Assembly (NCBI GenBank): GCA_027625915.1
Contig: JANTQA010000063.1
Location: 1,302,001-1,366,000 of the forward strand
Reading direction: 5' to 3'
DNA: 64,000 bases
DNA from: Anaeramoeba flamelloides
Taxonomy: Eukaryota; Metamonada; Anaeramoebidae
Of this stretch, positions 22,451 to 36,700 are shown in pieces. The stretch's first letter is position 1, and each line of letters begins with the position of its first letter. Below the pieces are notes generated by a model. It ran no database searches. It was given only the letters and a program-made list of their open reading frames with translations, and was not told the origin of the DNA. The position numbers and the translations under genes are program-made.

Positions 22451-25334
22451 TTGAATTCGAATTTTGGTTTTGAGAGATGTGAAGGAAAATTGATTTAATT
22501 TTGAAAAGAAAAAATGAAATTGGCTTGTTTTATTGCAAAGAAAATTTATCTAACCGTCAAAATTCAAATTACTAATGTTTTGATTGAAAAAAAAGTTTCT
22601 AAATTATCTCCAAAATTCGATAGTTTTTGTGTTCAACTAAAATTGATCTTGATTTTTTTCGTAAAATTTTCAAGGACTTACTTTCTGTGATAAAAGTGGC
22701 TTATCTTCCGATAACTTTAAACTCTAATACACAATCTTTTTTGTTGACAAAAATTTCCATTTTGATATTTATTACATTAAATTTCATTTTTTTAAACAAT
22801 TCTGATTGAAAAAACATATTTCGTGACTGTTTTTGAGCTTTTTTTGACTCTGTTTTTTTTTTAATTTCGAAATGAAATAAGAAACTCATTTTCTAAAACT
22901 TTTCTTTTAAAAATCAAATTTTAATGTAAATTTGATTGACAAAAATACTTTCTTGCCTCACAAAACCTTTTTAAGTGATTATTTCCCATTCCTTGAAAAT
23001 CTATCAATTCGTATTTTATTTATGGGTTAAGTGATAGGGCTTTAACAATTTTGTTCTTCTTTTTCTGTTGCTTTTTATTTTCTGATAAAAAAAACAGCTA
23101 TTTCACTCAACACCCAACACCTAACAAGGAAAAAGTTAATTTAAAACCAAAATATTCAATATACTTTGTTTACTTGTTTTTTTTTTTTGAGAATTGTTGA
23201 TCAAACAGTTTGGGTTTCAATTAAAATAAAATACGTTGTTTAAAGGAGTAACAACTTTTATATATTTTTTTTCCCAAAGGTAATAGAGTAATTATTTACA
23301 CCGTGATTCAATTAAACGCAACAACAATTCCACTTATCAACTTTAGAGAGATGAGATATCTTTTTTAAAATAAGTTAATTCTTCCCAATTAAATTTCAGT
23401 AAAAAGGTCTTATCTGATCCCTTTTTTATTTGAATTTTTCTTTATTAAAAAAAAAGAAAAATTTGTACATCAATTTTATTTTTGAAGAAATCTCACTTTT
23501 AGTAAATTTTGAGAGTCTATATGAAAAAACCATAATGAACCTTTAATCTTATTTGAGAAATATATGAACAATAAATAAAATATTGAATTCTTGAAGATTC
23601 AAATAAAATTGATGCTTTATTTTATTTTCAAATATTTCTTAAATTTCCTTGAAATTTAAAAGATAAGGTAATATTCTTTTTCAAATATTAAGAGTCTAAA
23701 CAAGGAACTGTAAGTATTATAATCGGTTCTTTGATAAATATCTATTCATTTTTTTCTTCGAATTATTTATTGGAACTAATTTCGTTTGCTTGTAAATATT
23801 GAAAAAATTGAGTAATAATAATAAAGCCTATAGATCTTTTTAATCTTTGAGTTGTTAATGATTTACTAAAAAATTAAAATTATGTTATTAATTCGAGATT
23901 TGAAAAAATCAACAAAATGAAAAGTATTTCTGATGTATTAAGTTGAATTTTCCAGGTTTTAAAGCAAGTATTTTGGGAACATTTTGGAATTTGATTGTAT
24001 AGTTTTTTTTCTCTTATTTTTTGGTTAAACAAAAAGAAAAATTGATTTGAACTATTCTTTAAATATATCAAATATCGTTTTTTTAAGTTCAAAATAATTA
24101 TTGTATTTTTTTTGAAATTAAGTCGTTTTTTTTTACTGGGTTATTTTATTGCCAAGTTGTTTTATTTTAAAGGGTATTTTTGTACTATTCCCTTCACTGA
24201 CAATTAGATTTTTTTTTTCTTTCAAAGAAATGAATTTTTTTTGAATAATTTGAAAATATGTTGGATTTTGAAAATTTTATAAATGAGAAAAAAGGATCAT
24301 AACTTTAAAAACAATAATTTATTTCTAAATATAATTTTAAAACCAAGTTTGGTTTTTGTAGTAATCAGATTCTTACTTGGTTTTTAAATTTCAAGATGCA
24401 GTAAAAAAATGTTTTTATTTTTGTTATAAAGAATAATTAAAGATTTTTTTCATTTACTTTACTTGACCCTTTTAGGTTTATAATATCTGGAATTTGAAAA
24501 AAAGATTGTCTTGTGTAGGACGTGTCCACTTATTAATTTGCTTCTTAGCTGATCGATCTTTCGCTCGTAGGGTTTAAATAGTGGTTCAAATAGGCAATTT
24601 TTGACAATTTATTTTTTTATCTTTTCAAAAATCCGAATTGAAGAATGTAAGGCCAATAGATTGGAACATAAGTTATAAAAAAATATGACTTGTGCGTTGA
24701 AAGTTGAATTTTTTTAATTATATTTGGTTTTATTTGGACATTTTATAAAATTTATATATATTTTTTTATTTTTTTTTATTATTTAAGGTTTTTTTTTTAA
24801 TTTCAGAAATAAAAAGTAAATTTCCAAAAATTTTTTAATTATTTGTCAAATTATAATAAACCCAGGCACTCACATGTAATTATAGAACCCCTTAAATTTT
24901 ATTTCGAAAATTTAGTTTAAGACCCAAAAATAAGTTTATTACCCGCTCTGGATAATAGATACGATGTGCATTTTTTTCAAATTATAAATTTAATAATGTT
25001 ATTTTTTAATATATGATAAATATTAATTATTAAAATCCATATATCAGAATTTTACAATTATATTCATAGGCTAGGAAATCCCCGAGAGATAATGATATAA
25101 ATCTTCAGTGATATCTATTTTTTTTGACTTTTTACATAATTTATAGATATTTTGAATTGTCTTTGTTCATAATATAGAAATTTCTATTTTAAGCTAATTT
25201 GTGAAATTTTAAGGTTTGAAAATCAAATTAGAACCCTTCGATTTTAAATATTGTTTTTTATTCTGTTTTCCAGAATTTAAAAGAATAGAGTAAACTCTTT
25301 GATTTGACTCTATTCTTTGGAAAGTTTGAAAAAT

Positions 25335-25690
25335 TTAGGACATGAAAATAATTGTCATCAGGATTTTTTTTTTCTCTATTTCAGTTTTATTAGATGAGTG
25401 CAATATTTTCAAAACTATTAGTTCTTATCTATCAAAGAAAATATCCTCATGATAAATTTAACAAAAATTCATTCTTCAGTTACTTTGGAACTTTTTACCA
25501 AAAATGCCCTTTTTTTGACTAAAACTTTACAATAATTTTGTGTAACGAACAACAATAAATACAATGGCCTCAAAATTTACAAGATTTTCAATTTTGATTA
25601 TTTTGTGAATAAAATATATTATTCAAGACAAACAGTTGATGAACTTTATAGTTTTTCTAATTTTTTTGACTTAATTTAATTTTTTCATGC
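25335..25690 (+). repeat. Dispersed repeat J, copy 2
   Basis: Matches 4789-5121 in order, for example AATTGTCATCAG, ATTTTCAAAACTATTAGTTC, AACAACAATAAATACAA and TTGTGAATAAAATATATTA. Diverged. Confidence 0.5.
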
Positions 25691-26994
25691 TACAAGACAA
25701 GGAAAATTTTTTCAAAAAATCTCTAAATTGTGTATTTTTGAAATACAGTCATATAATAAACATTATTATACATGACAATTTTGAAAAAGGATTAAAACTT
25801 TAATTGATATTAATAGGAATTGAAAAAAAAATGAAATTTTTCAGTAATATTTTTTTCATTTTTAATTGTGAAATTTTTGAATTTTTTAATTGACTTAGTA
25901 GAGAGATAATTTTCAAGTATTTTTTTAATGGTAAAAAAAGAATCATATTTTTCAATTTTAAAATAGCACGAAATATTTCAATCAAAAGATATCGCTATAT
26001 TAAATTGAAAATCTGATTTTTTATCTGTTTTTGGAATATTTTTTATCATTTTATTTTTTTCCATGTACGCGTTTTTATATACATTCCCGGTTGTTTTCTT
26101 CAAATTGCTTTAACATTTATTCTTTTTTCAATCTTAATTTTCAATCAAAAATTAATTCATTTCAACTTTTTTCATTAAAAAAATACACCAAAAAGAGGTG
26201 TTTTTTTCAAAAGTCGGTATTTTTGAAAAGGGGGGTATTCGGATTTTCATGAGTTTAATAGCTATCCTTTTTTTATTACATAAAATTATGATAACTTTGA
26301 AAAAATAATTTATAAAAAAAATATAACTGAAACCCAATGTATAGTTTTGGCTAACTTTAATTTTCGGTATTTAAATTTACCTTGTAGTGTAAAGTTGTCA
26401 TAATTTTACCTAGATAATTATTTAACCTTCTTTTTTCAGATACTAACGCAATAAAAAGATATCAAAGTTACTAATCTCAATTGTTTAAGAGATAAATTTT
26501 TCTTAGGTCAGAAAATTAAAAGTTATTTTTTACTTTTTGATTGTAAAAAATTTTTTTCAAAAAGTTTTAATCAAGAAAACATTTTTATGAAAGTAGAAGG
26601 CTTATAATTGTATTTTAATATGTATAAAAAAGCTTTTTCTATCCTTGATATATTTCCGATTTTCTTTGAATTTAGTTTCACATAGTTTTGTATAAAAAAA
26701 AATGTTTATACCTTTTTTGATGTTTTTTGGAATATTTTGATGAAAATATTTTGAAATAACAACAATATTCATTAATTTGATACATATTAATGACTTCCTT
26801 ACTTTAGAATGACCAATTAACAAATATATTGTTAAAAAAGAAAACATTATTAAAAATTTAAAAAAAATTCACACTTTTTTACAAATACAGTATGTTTAAA
26901 CTTATACTGTTCATTATATTTTACATACCCCGAATTTAACTTGAATATTCTATAATGCGACAATTAAAAAAATATCAAAAGTTTAAAAATAGAA

Positions 26995-27360
26995 ACTTTG
27001 TTTTAGTAGAAGGTGTCTAATTTTTTTTTCAAATATGAATTATTTTTTTATAAATCACCTTTAAAGAACAAATAAGAAAGAAGTAGAATAATATATATTA
27101 GAGAATAGCTGATATCTGTCTGGAATTAAACTAATCACAATCCATAGATTTACTTAAAAATAGAAAAACTCAAATTCTTAGATCCAAATTGAGAAAAAAT
27201 AAAAATTTTCATTTTGATCTTCGATTGAAGATCCAAATATAATTACTATAGAAGGCAATATGTTTTCTCTACTGTCATTTTCAGAGTATTAATAACATTT
27301 AGAATAACATTTTTTTACTTAATGACTATCGATCTTGAAATTAAAAAAAAAATTGCAACT
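26995..27360 (-). repeat. Dispersed repeat M, inverted fragment
   Basis: The reverse complement follows 31890-32262 in order: the ACTATCGAT/ATCGATAGTAAC word, GATCTTCAATTAGAGAT-like word, CTAAGAATTTGAG, then TATTCTCTAAT and ATTATTCTACTTCTTT, then TTCTTTAAAG. About 365 bp, moderately diverged. Confidence 0.55.
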
Positions 27361-27755
27361 GATTTTTCCTTTAAAAAAAATTGAATTTAAAAAAAAAAAG
27401 TACAAAAATGTAAAAAAATGATTTAATATTGAAATTTTCCAAATTAAATTATTTTAACTTTTAATATCCATTCGAATCCTTTAAACACACTTAATTCATT
27501 CACCACAACTGCCCCCCCGAACTAAAAAAATGGTTTATATTCATTAGATTAACAAAAGACTTGATTCTCTTTTAAAAAAGAAAATGAATAAAAAATAAAA
27601 ATTATAATATTTTTATTATGATATTTTGAAAAATTAATTATAATTTATTCAAATACATAAAACTAGAATAAATTGAAATGAATCAACTGCATCAGATTTT
27701 TTAATAATAAATTAATAAAAATCAAAAATAAATCAAAAAAGAAGAAATGAATAAA

Positions 27756-30700
27756 TTAAAAATCTCTTTTTTCCAATTTTAAACTCATATCATATAATAA
27801 ATTTTCATCAGTTTCAAAATCGATATCAGAAAGATATTTTTGAAATTGAGGAATTTCTTTAAAATTGAAAGATATTTCTTGGAAAGTTCTAATATCTTTT
27901 AACACGTTAGCTATTTGTCTATATTTGGAGAAATTAATTAAATTATTTTTTGTCTTATCTGGCATTCCGTCTGCTATAAATGTCAAATCTGTTAAATAAA
28001 CACCAATATAAGGTATCACGGGTTTGTTCTTTTTTTGTTTAATCTCATTTCTAAATTTAGCATAGTTATTTCTTGCTGATAATAAGGATGAAAGAATTTC
28101 AAAATTTTCTTTTTCTTGTGAGGATAATTTATTCCAAGTTTTTTGTAATCTACAGACACTAGCGTTATGCATGGCTGCTATTATTTCCATCACGGCGTTT
28201 AAATTCCCGATTTTATTACAGTTATTTGCCACGTTTAATAATTTTTTAATTAAAAACCCCCTATTATTGATTTTTTCAACTTTCAAAATTGAAGTAACGA
28301 TCCATAACGTTGTGTGATTAAACCGATTGATTAAATTTAACAAATTGGGAGTAAGGGTGTGATCCTTTTTACTCCAATTTTTATTTAATAATTCGTTTAA
28401 TTGGATTTTTTGAAACAGTTTCATTTCAAAAATAGTTAATTGCCGAGCTAATTCAACTTCGGGCAAATCAATTAAAGTTATTTTGTTTTTAAAGTTAATC
28501 TTTTTGGGAAGGATAATCTCAGGTGTTTTTTCATTATTTTCCGTTGCTTTTAATATTTCTTCCTCGGGTAAGTTTCCTCTTAACTTGGAATTGAATTTGA
28601 TTTTTATTGAATTTATTAAATTTTTTGTTGATTCAAATTCATAATTTTTTCTAGAATCAAGTAAAGTTATCATTTTTTGAGCCAATTTATTATTATTTTC
28701 AAAATCAATAAAAAATAATTTTGTCCACATAAATAAAAATGTTAAAATTCTTTTTTGGGTTAATTCTCTTTTTGTTATCTTTGGTATGTTTTTATATTTC
28801 ATTGATGAATTAAAATTTTGAATTAAAAAATTTAAAACCGTCTCCGCTTTGGTAAAATACCGAAATGAAAATAAAAATCTAATTGGATAATTTACATTTG
28901 TATGCTTAAGATTACATAATAACGAAAGCAATAATTCTAATGTACCATATTTGACACGGATTTCATTATCGCTTTCTTCTAACAATAGTGTCTCTTCATC
29001 ATTTAATTTCATAATACGTAAATCCAATTCTTGTTGATAAGTCTATTTAATTATTTTGAAAATAAATATTAATTATATTATTATTATTAGTTTAAAGAAT
29101 GGCAATTAAAATATATAAATGTGAAGAACAAGATTTTATAAAATAAAATAATTTTAGTAATTATATGACATAAGGCTAGTCTCGTTTTAAAACGCTAAAT
29201 TATATCATCGCCGTTTATTACATAATTGTTTTCAAAAGTATTACAAATTTCAAAAAGAAAAGGTATATATCTAATATAATATATAATTATTATTACTCGA
29301 ATTATTGAGAATATATGCATAATTTACTTCTTTATTTGAACTTAAAATTTAACAAAAAAGGCTTTGGGATATTTTTTTTTTATCAGAGTTTGTTAATGTG
29401 ATTAAATTCAACAACAGTTAAATAAGTAAACTTTATTTTTCTTTTTATAAATTTTGTTGTGAAAATAAAAATTAATTATTTTTTGTTTGAATAACTCGAA
29501 AAATTTTGAGAATTCGATTTAGTAGAGGAAAATCTGAAACCATAACCACAAGTAATGATATTATAAAATTTAGATAACTCAAAAGAGAAACGAAAAATGA
29601 AATTGCATAGATTTTGGTTTATATGGTAGATTTAAATGAAAAGTAAAAACAAATTACAAGAATTATTGTTTTTTTTTTATTCTTAGTAGGCATTAATAAA
29701 TGCAAACCCATTCTTTTCTTTTTTTTTTTTTTTTTCATTTAATTATTTATTTCTTAAAAAATTGATATAGATATTACATTTTATTAAAAAAGAATAATTA
29801 TTTTTTTTATTTTATTTTTTTTTGGAAATTTTTGTATTAATAAAACTGTTATTATTTTTGCGTTTTCCATAAATTCTAATTTTTTTTTTTTTTTGTTTTT
29901 TTCTCAAGAGAATCAATAATTAATCTGTTATTATCCTAGATTGCAGAAGAGCATTTACACATCGCCAATTACCACTTAAATAATTAGTAGACATACGATC
30001 TGAATCTAATAGTAGATAATCATGGTAGGAAATATTTTCTATAAAAATATACCCTCCCTACTCACAGTTTCAATCAATGATACACTATTACCCAACTACC
30101 ACCTGTGCCAAGGTTCATTTATTACCTCAAGTTTTCGAACCATAAAAGTGTTGATTAAAAATTTCCTACAAGAACAATAAATTTCATATTTCTGATTGAA
30201 AAGATTAAATAGTTTGATTTGTTTTTGAATTAAGAAAAACAAATAATAAAAAAATTCAAAATAAAAAATACGTAAAATAGTTAATATATAATCGATTTCC
30301 AAAAAAGCGGTGTAAATTTATTTAAAAATATCTTTTTTAAATATAATCCTCAGAATACGATTTAAATATACAAAATTGTTATTCATCATTAATTGATTTC
30401 TTAATAATAATCTAATTTGTTGTTTAGTAAGACATTTAATAAACAAAAAATATTGAAAGTTCCTGATCTCAATTGTATGATCTTTTTGAGGTATAAAAAT
30501 TGGTGATTATTTTTTTCATTTTGATTTTAAAATCGTTTTCCTAATAGGTTTAATCTCAGGAAAAATTTTAAATAGAAATGAAAAAAAAATATTATATAAA
30601 TTTAGTGTTTAAAAATACGTTTGGATCTTTACCATATTTCCCGTTTTTTGAAGAGAAATTGGCCATTACTTCGATTTTACCAAAAAAAGTGTACATTTTT

Positions 30701-33700
30701 TTTTTCATTTTTTGGAGAATATTTTGATCAACATATTTTGTAATGTCTGTGATAGCTATTTGATTCAACCAGTATTAATAATTAACTTGATTTAATATTA
30801 TCAGTTTACGAAAACCTACACTTACAAAGAGGATTTTTTTTAAAATTCAAAAAAAAATACCCACTTTTTTGGAAATACCTGATATAAATCCAGTAATATA
30901 GTTGCCACACTCGTTGTGTTCGTGTCTAGGTTTTTTTTTTTTAATTTCAAATAATTGAGCAAAATCTTTGATTTCACTCAATTCTTTTGAATTAAAAAAA
31001 AATAAAATAAACCCTAACGACAGCAGAATATCAATTATTAATCACAGATTTTAGAATTTTTATTTATTATTGACAATTCTTTTATCGGATTTTTATCCCT
31101 CCAGTGAATTATGGATACAGGTAATCAAGTACCACAGAGTGACTAGGTTTTTTTTTAATTTATAAAATTAAAAAAAATCTAACTACAATTTTCCAGATTT
31201 CAAAAGAATCGAGAAAAATCATAGATTTTACTCAATCCTTTTAAATATTGCAAAAGCTAATGACAGTTTTCTTGAGGTTTTCTGTTTATTTGTGAAATGT
31301 TCTAGGTTTTTTTGAGGTTTTCTATTTTATTCTGAAGTGTTCTAGGTTTTTTTACTTTAGAAATAAACAGAAAATTTATTAAAATTTCCGGTTTATTTCT
31401 AAAGTAAAAAAAACCTAACGAAAATCTATTGATTTTCGGAATAAACAGAAAAATCAAGAAAAGTTAAGTACGTGTTTTATTAAATTTTTAAAAACAAGAA
31501 AAAAAATTATGAAATTTTCTTTTTATTACTTTTAATAAAAAAAAAACGTTGTACTTAGGTTTTCAAGAATTTTCTGTTTATTCCGAAAATCAATAGCCTT
31601 TTCAGATAAAATAAAATAAATAAAAAAACGTGAAATTTTAGACACGTGACAATACTCTACAACACGACTACGTTAACCTAACAACCATTGTTTGAAAAAA
31701 AGTTTATTATATGTTTTTTTAATAACGTTATGAACATATAGTAAACTATTTTCCAGTCAAAGTGTCACAGTTGTGGTGAATAAATTACATGTGTTTAAAG
31801 GATTTGAATCAATATTAGAAGAAAAAATTTATTTTGGAAATTTCAAAATTAAAGTCATTTTGTCTCTCATTTTGCTTTTTTTTTTTTTTTGAATTTTTTT
31901 TTTACACATAAATCATTTTCAAATTTTTTTTTTATTGCAAGATCGATAGTAACTAGGCAAAAACGTGTTATTCAAAGGTTATTAGTCAAACAATGAAAAT
32001 GATTTTCGAAAAATCCTAATAATTTCTATTGGAATTTTATTTGGATCTTCAATTAGAGATATCACAATTAACATTGTTTTTTTTTTCAATAGGTGTATCT
32101 AAGAATTTTAAGTTTTTCAATTTTTAAGAAAATATATTTATTGATTAGATTTATTCCAATACGGACGAATACCAATTATTCTCTAATCTGTATTATTCTA
32201 CTTCTTTTTTATTTATTCTTTAAAGTTTAATTTTTTTTTAAAAATAATTGATATTTGGAAATTTTTGTTCAGCAGCCTTTGACAGAAACAAAGTGTATAT
32301 TTTCATGGAAATTGGTTTTGTTTTTTTAAGAAAAAAGAAAAATAACAACAAGAAGAAAAATAATCACAAACCTCAGAATTTAAAATTTCTTCAATTAATT
32401 CCTGGGTGTTTCCAATTTTTTTTTGTTCAAATGATGAAATTGGATTTAATGATTGAATTAATTTAATTCTAGTATTTAATTTTTCAGAAATAAACTTTGA
32501 TTTTTTTGTTAAATTTGTAATTTGTTCATCATATTGGTTCTTAAGTAATCTATTTTTTTCAATTATTATTTTATATCTATTGAGATCACCTTTTTGGATT
32601 TGATAGGCTTCTTCAAATTTTTTTAATTTTTTTTTTACAATTAAAAATTCTTTCCATTTGAAAACTTTCAATTCATTTTTGATATTTTCAATTTCTTTTG
32701 AACTAATAATTTCATTTTTATTTTTATTAATTTCATTGTTATGTTTTATATTTTTATTGTTTTTACCACTCTCATTCTTATTATCGACATTATTTTCAAA
32801 ATTATTATCTGTGGTATTGTTTTGAGTGTTATTATCATTTTGAAGATTATTATTATTATTGCTGTTGTTGTTATTATTATTATCACCATCAATATCAGTT
32901 TCATTGCTATTGTTATTGTTGTCATTTCTGCTATTAGTATTATTATTGTTGCTGTTGTTATGGTTATCTTTATTGTACATATCATTATTATCCTTGGCCT
33001 TATCTATGGTTATACCGATATTGTCGTTACTGTTGAAACGTGCATTTTTTTTTAGATTTGAAGTTGATTTTAATGATTTATGGTAATTTATGGTATCAAA
33101 ACTTGTGCTTCTTAATTTACTAAATTTCATTTTAAACCCAATTTTGTTTCTTCTTGGCGAATTGGGTTCACTTAATGATTCAAAATTTGGATTAATTTCA
33201 ATTTGCAAATGATTTTTTTTTGATAATTCTGTTAATGATAAATTTTGATTTGATTTATATTTCGATATTTGATTTTTCTCAAAATTTAATGGTATAACGT
33301 TTAGCATTGGATTATCATTTTGTTCAGTCTTGTTTAGATTATTATTAAACAGTTTTAATTTAAATTGTATTAAATCTTTATAATTTTCTTCATTTAATTG
33401 TTCTAAATCAAGGAGTTGGAAAGTAATTTTATGAAGTCTATCAATTTGGTATTTTAATTTTTCATTGTGTTGTGCAGATTCAAAAAGTTCTAATTCATTC
33501 ATTGTTTTATTTATAGTCAATTTGCCTACTTTTCTTTCTAATCTCCTGAGATTTATTTCATAAATTTTGTTTTTATTAATAATTTCTTTATTTCTACTTT
33601 GTTGGTGTTGCAAAATGGTAATTTCTCCTAATTGCTCATAAATAATAATATCCAAATTATTTTTTTTTTTAGAAAGATCAATCATTTGATCTGTAATCTG

Positions 33701-36700
33701 AACTAAGCTTGCCCTTAAAATTTCATTTTCTTTTTCAATATCACGTGTTTGTCCACTTGATGCAGCCAATTCCCTCGAATAATTAGCTACTTCATTTCTT
33801 AAATCAGAACTTATATTTCTTGAAGATATTAGTTCTTCTTTTAAAGATTTTATAATCTGAACATTTTGGCTTTCTCTTAATTGTTGGCATTCTTCTTCTA
33901 ATTCTTTTATTCTTTTGTTTTTTTCTTCCAAATTTTCTGTATTCACTTTCTATTGTTTATTTTGTTTTAATATGAAAGGGGAATTATTCATTATTTTTGA
34001 ATTTGTTGTATGTTAATTAAAAAAAAAAAGTAAATAATTTTAAAAAAATGCAAATTTTTCTTTTATTTAAAAAAGTTATTTCTAAAAAAAAAATATTTTT
34101 TAACAAATTTATAAAAAAAACAAATAAAGAAAAATTTTTTTCATAAGAAATTATTTTTAGTGAGTCAATAGCATTAAGACTGTTTAAATTCATAGGGATT
34201 TATTATTCATTTTTTGTTAATTTTTTAATATTAAAATTTTGAAATTAAATTCTATTTTTTTTTTCCCCACGAAATTTAATAAATATGGTTAGTTTCAAAA
34301 ATATCCAATCTAATAAATAGTAATAATAAATAGTTTATTTTTCAATAATACATTAAGGAAATAAATTCAGAGAATAAATATGTTCTCGTTTTTTAAAAAT
34401 TATAATTTTCAATTGGAATATTTGAAGGGATAGACATATATATCCCTTAGCACCCCGGATTTGCCTAAATTTCATCAAGTTTTTTAAATTAGATTTAAAA
34501 TGATATTGATCTACTAATATATTAATTTTCTTATTTGTCTTTAATCCAGATTTGAATTATAATAAAAAGTCAAAATAGTTCAAAGATAAAGTAGTTAAGT
34601 TATTGATTTTTTTTTGAAATTGAAAAAAAAAATAATAATTATTCATTTTTACATTTTTTTTAAAGATTTTTATTTTTATTTTATTTTTTTTAAATCGGAA
34701 ATTTTATTACATTAATAGTAATTCAAAACTCAATACATTGATTTATTAATAATAAGCACCAAACAATTTTGCTAATTTTATGATAAAAAAAATAAATAAA
34801 AAAATAAATTACTTTGAAATTTAATTTTTTTTTTTAGAAAAAATTTCAATAAATATCCAATTAAGAGAAAAATGAAATTGATTTCTTGAGGCCAAAATTA
34901 AATTTTTAATATGATTAATTTTCTAAAACTTTTATTTAAGCAATAGAAATTACTTGAAAATCAAAAAAAAAAAAAAAAATTGTAAAATAATTTCAATTTA
35001 TTAAATTGGAATAAAACAAATATAAATTACTTTTTAATCGATAAAATATTTATACCTAAATATAAAATAAAATAAAAAAATAACTCTTAAATATTATTCC
35101 AATATAATAAAATAATCTCCGAAACCAAATTTTTTTTTATTGCGTTTTGTTATTAGTAAAAAATTTGAATAATATATTTGCGATATTTGGATTTTTCCTT
35201 AATAAATTAATCCAGATCTTGTTAAATAAGTTATGATATATGGTCTCTAATTCAACAATATTGTTTATTTTATGTCTAGATTTTTAAAAAGTCAAAAATT
35301 AAAAAATTGTAAAAAATAAAAAAAAAAAAACAATTATTAATCTGACTCTAACTATTGGCCAAATCATTTAAAATTGAAAAAAAATCTTGTTGAAAAAATT
35401 GTAAAATTTTGCAATGAAAAAAAAATTTGATTTTTTTTTCTAATTTAATTTATATTTTTTTTTATTTTTAAATTATTTAGAATCTAATATAGATATTGAT
35501 ATTGAATCGTAATCAATAGATAAAACAAATTTTCTATGTGATGTTATAATAACTTTTATAATGAATAAATTATTTAATCAAGCATTTTAGGCAATTTTGG
35601 GGTGCAAAGGGCCCAAAAAAATTTCCAGTAAAGTATGATGTGTTTTAAATGTTAAAACTAAGAGGTTTTTGATGTCTAGACAAACTTTTCAAAAAAAAAA
35701 AAAAAATTTATTTTGACAAAATTTGAAAAAATAATGAAATCACAATAACCAAAAAAAAATTTCAAATGATGAAAAATTTTTTTCAAGTTATTTTTTTATT
35801 TTAAGTAACTATACAATTTTTAATTATAAAATTTTCTTTCTAAGATAATTTTTTATTAATTAGATACCTTATTATCCTTTGATAACATTTCAAATTTAAA
35901 TTTTCGTTTGAAATGTTTTTAGGTTATTTGGGGTGCTAATGGATATATTGAAATTAGAAATAAGAATGAAGGAAGTCTATTTAATTATAGGATTTATTAT
36001 TAGAATTCTTGGTTTATTTTTGTTACATATTTGAAAAAAAAAATTTCTGTTTTCGATTTAAGAAAATTAAATTTATTTTTTTGAGTGAGTCTATCAAATA
36101 TTCCCAAAAATACCCGAAAATTGAAAATACTCGAAAATATTTTGGAAAAATTTTTAATTTTCCAAATTGTTGAAATTCTCTATTTTTCAAAAATTGTCTA
36201 TTCTTTTAAAATTTATGGGCTATTGGTATTTTCAAACTTTTTTTTTCCAGGAAGGGTAGGGTGATTTGGATTGTATGCAAGAGTAGTATTAAATATATTT
36301 AAGTGGTATTAATTATTTGATAAATATTATTCAATTTTCTTTTTTGGTAATTAGGTGTGTTAGAAGTTTTTTTTCCGGTATTTTATTAAATTTCAAAATT
36401 GGTCAAATTGAATTTTTTTCATATTTTTGAAGAGTTTCTTGATTATTTTTAATGGTACGAAAGTTTTTAATGATTTTAAATGGCTGTAGAAATCAAAAAG
36501 ATTATTTTGTGATTGGTTGTAGTTTATTACTTAAATTGTAGAAAATCCAAAATATTGAAATGATCAATACTAAATATTTTTAAAAATTTGTTCAAAACAC
36601 AATTTTAACTGTCAAAGTTAAATGGAACTGTTTTGCCTTAAAAAAAGTTACACAAGTCTAATTCCGATTTTAATTATTTTTTTTTTCAAAATCCTAGGCA

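Larger units (their letters stand above)
22451..27755. other. Intergenic region filled with diverged repeats
   Basis: Between the RasGEF stop and the PAS-RGS-DUF547 start I see no supported gene. Short minus-strand ORFs at 22701, 23880 and 26602 look like chance frames. Contents include a hairpin at 25265-25325 (AGAATAGAG with CTCTATTCT), repeat J copy 2 at 25335-25690, and an inverted repeat-M fragment at 26995-27360. Confidence 0.5.

Noticed and set aside
24525-24600. tRNA-like stretch with GTGGTTCAAATAGGC
   Set aside because: The arms next to the TTCAAAT loop do not pair, and there is no acceptor stem or anticodon arm.
32741-33086. Plus-strand hydrophobic ORFs resembling membrane proteins
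   Set aside because: They are antisense readings of the poly-Asn tract of the RasGEF gene.
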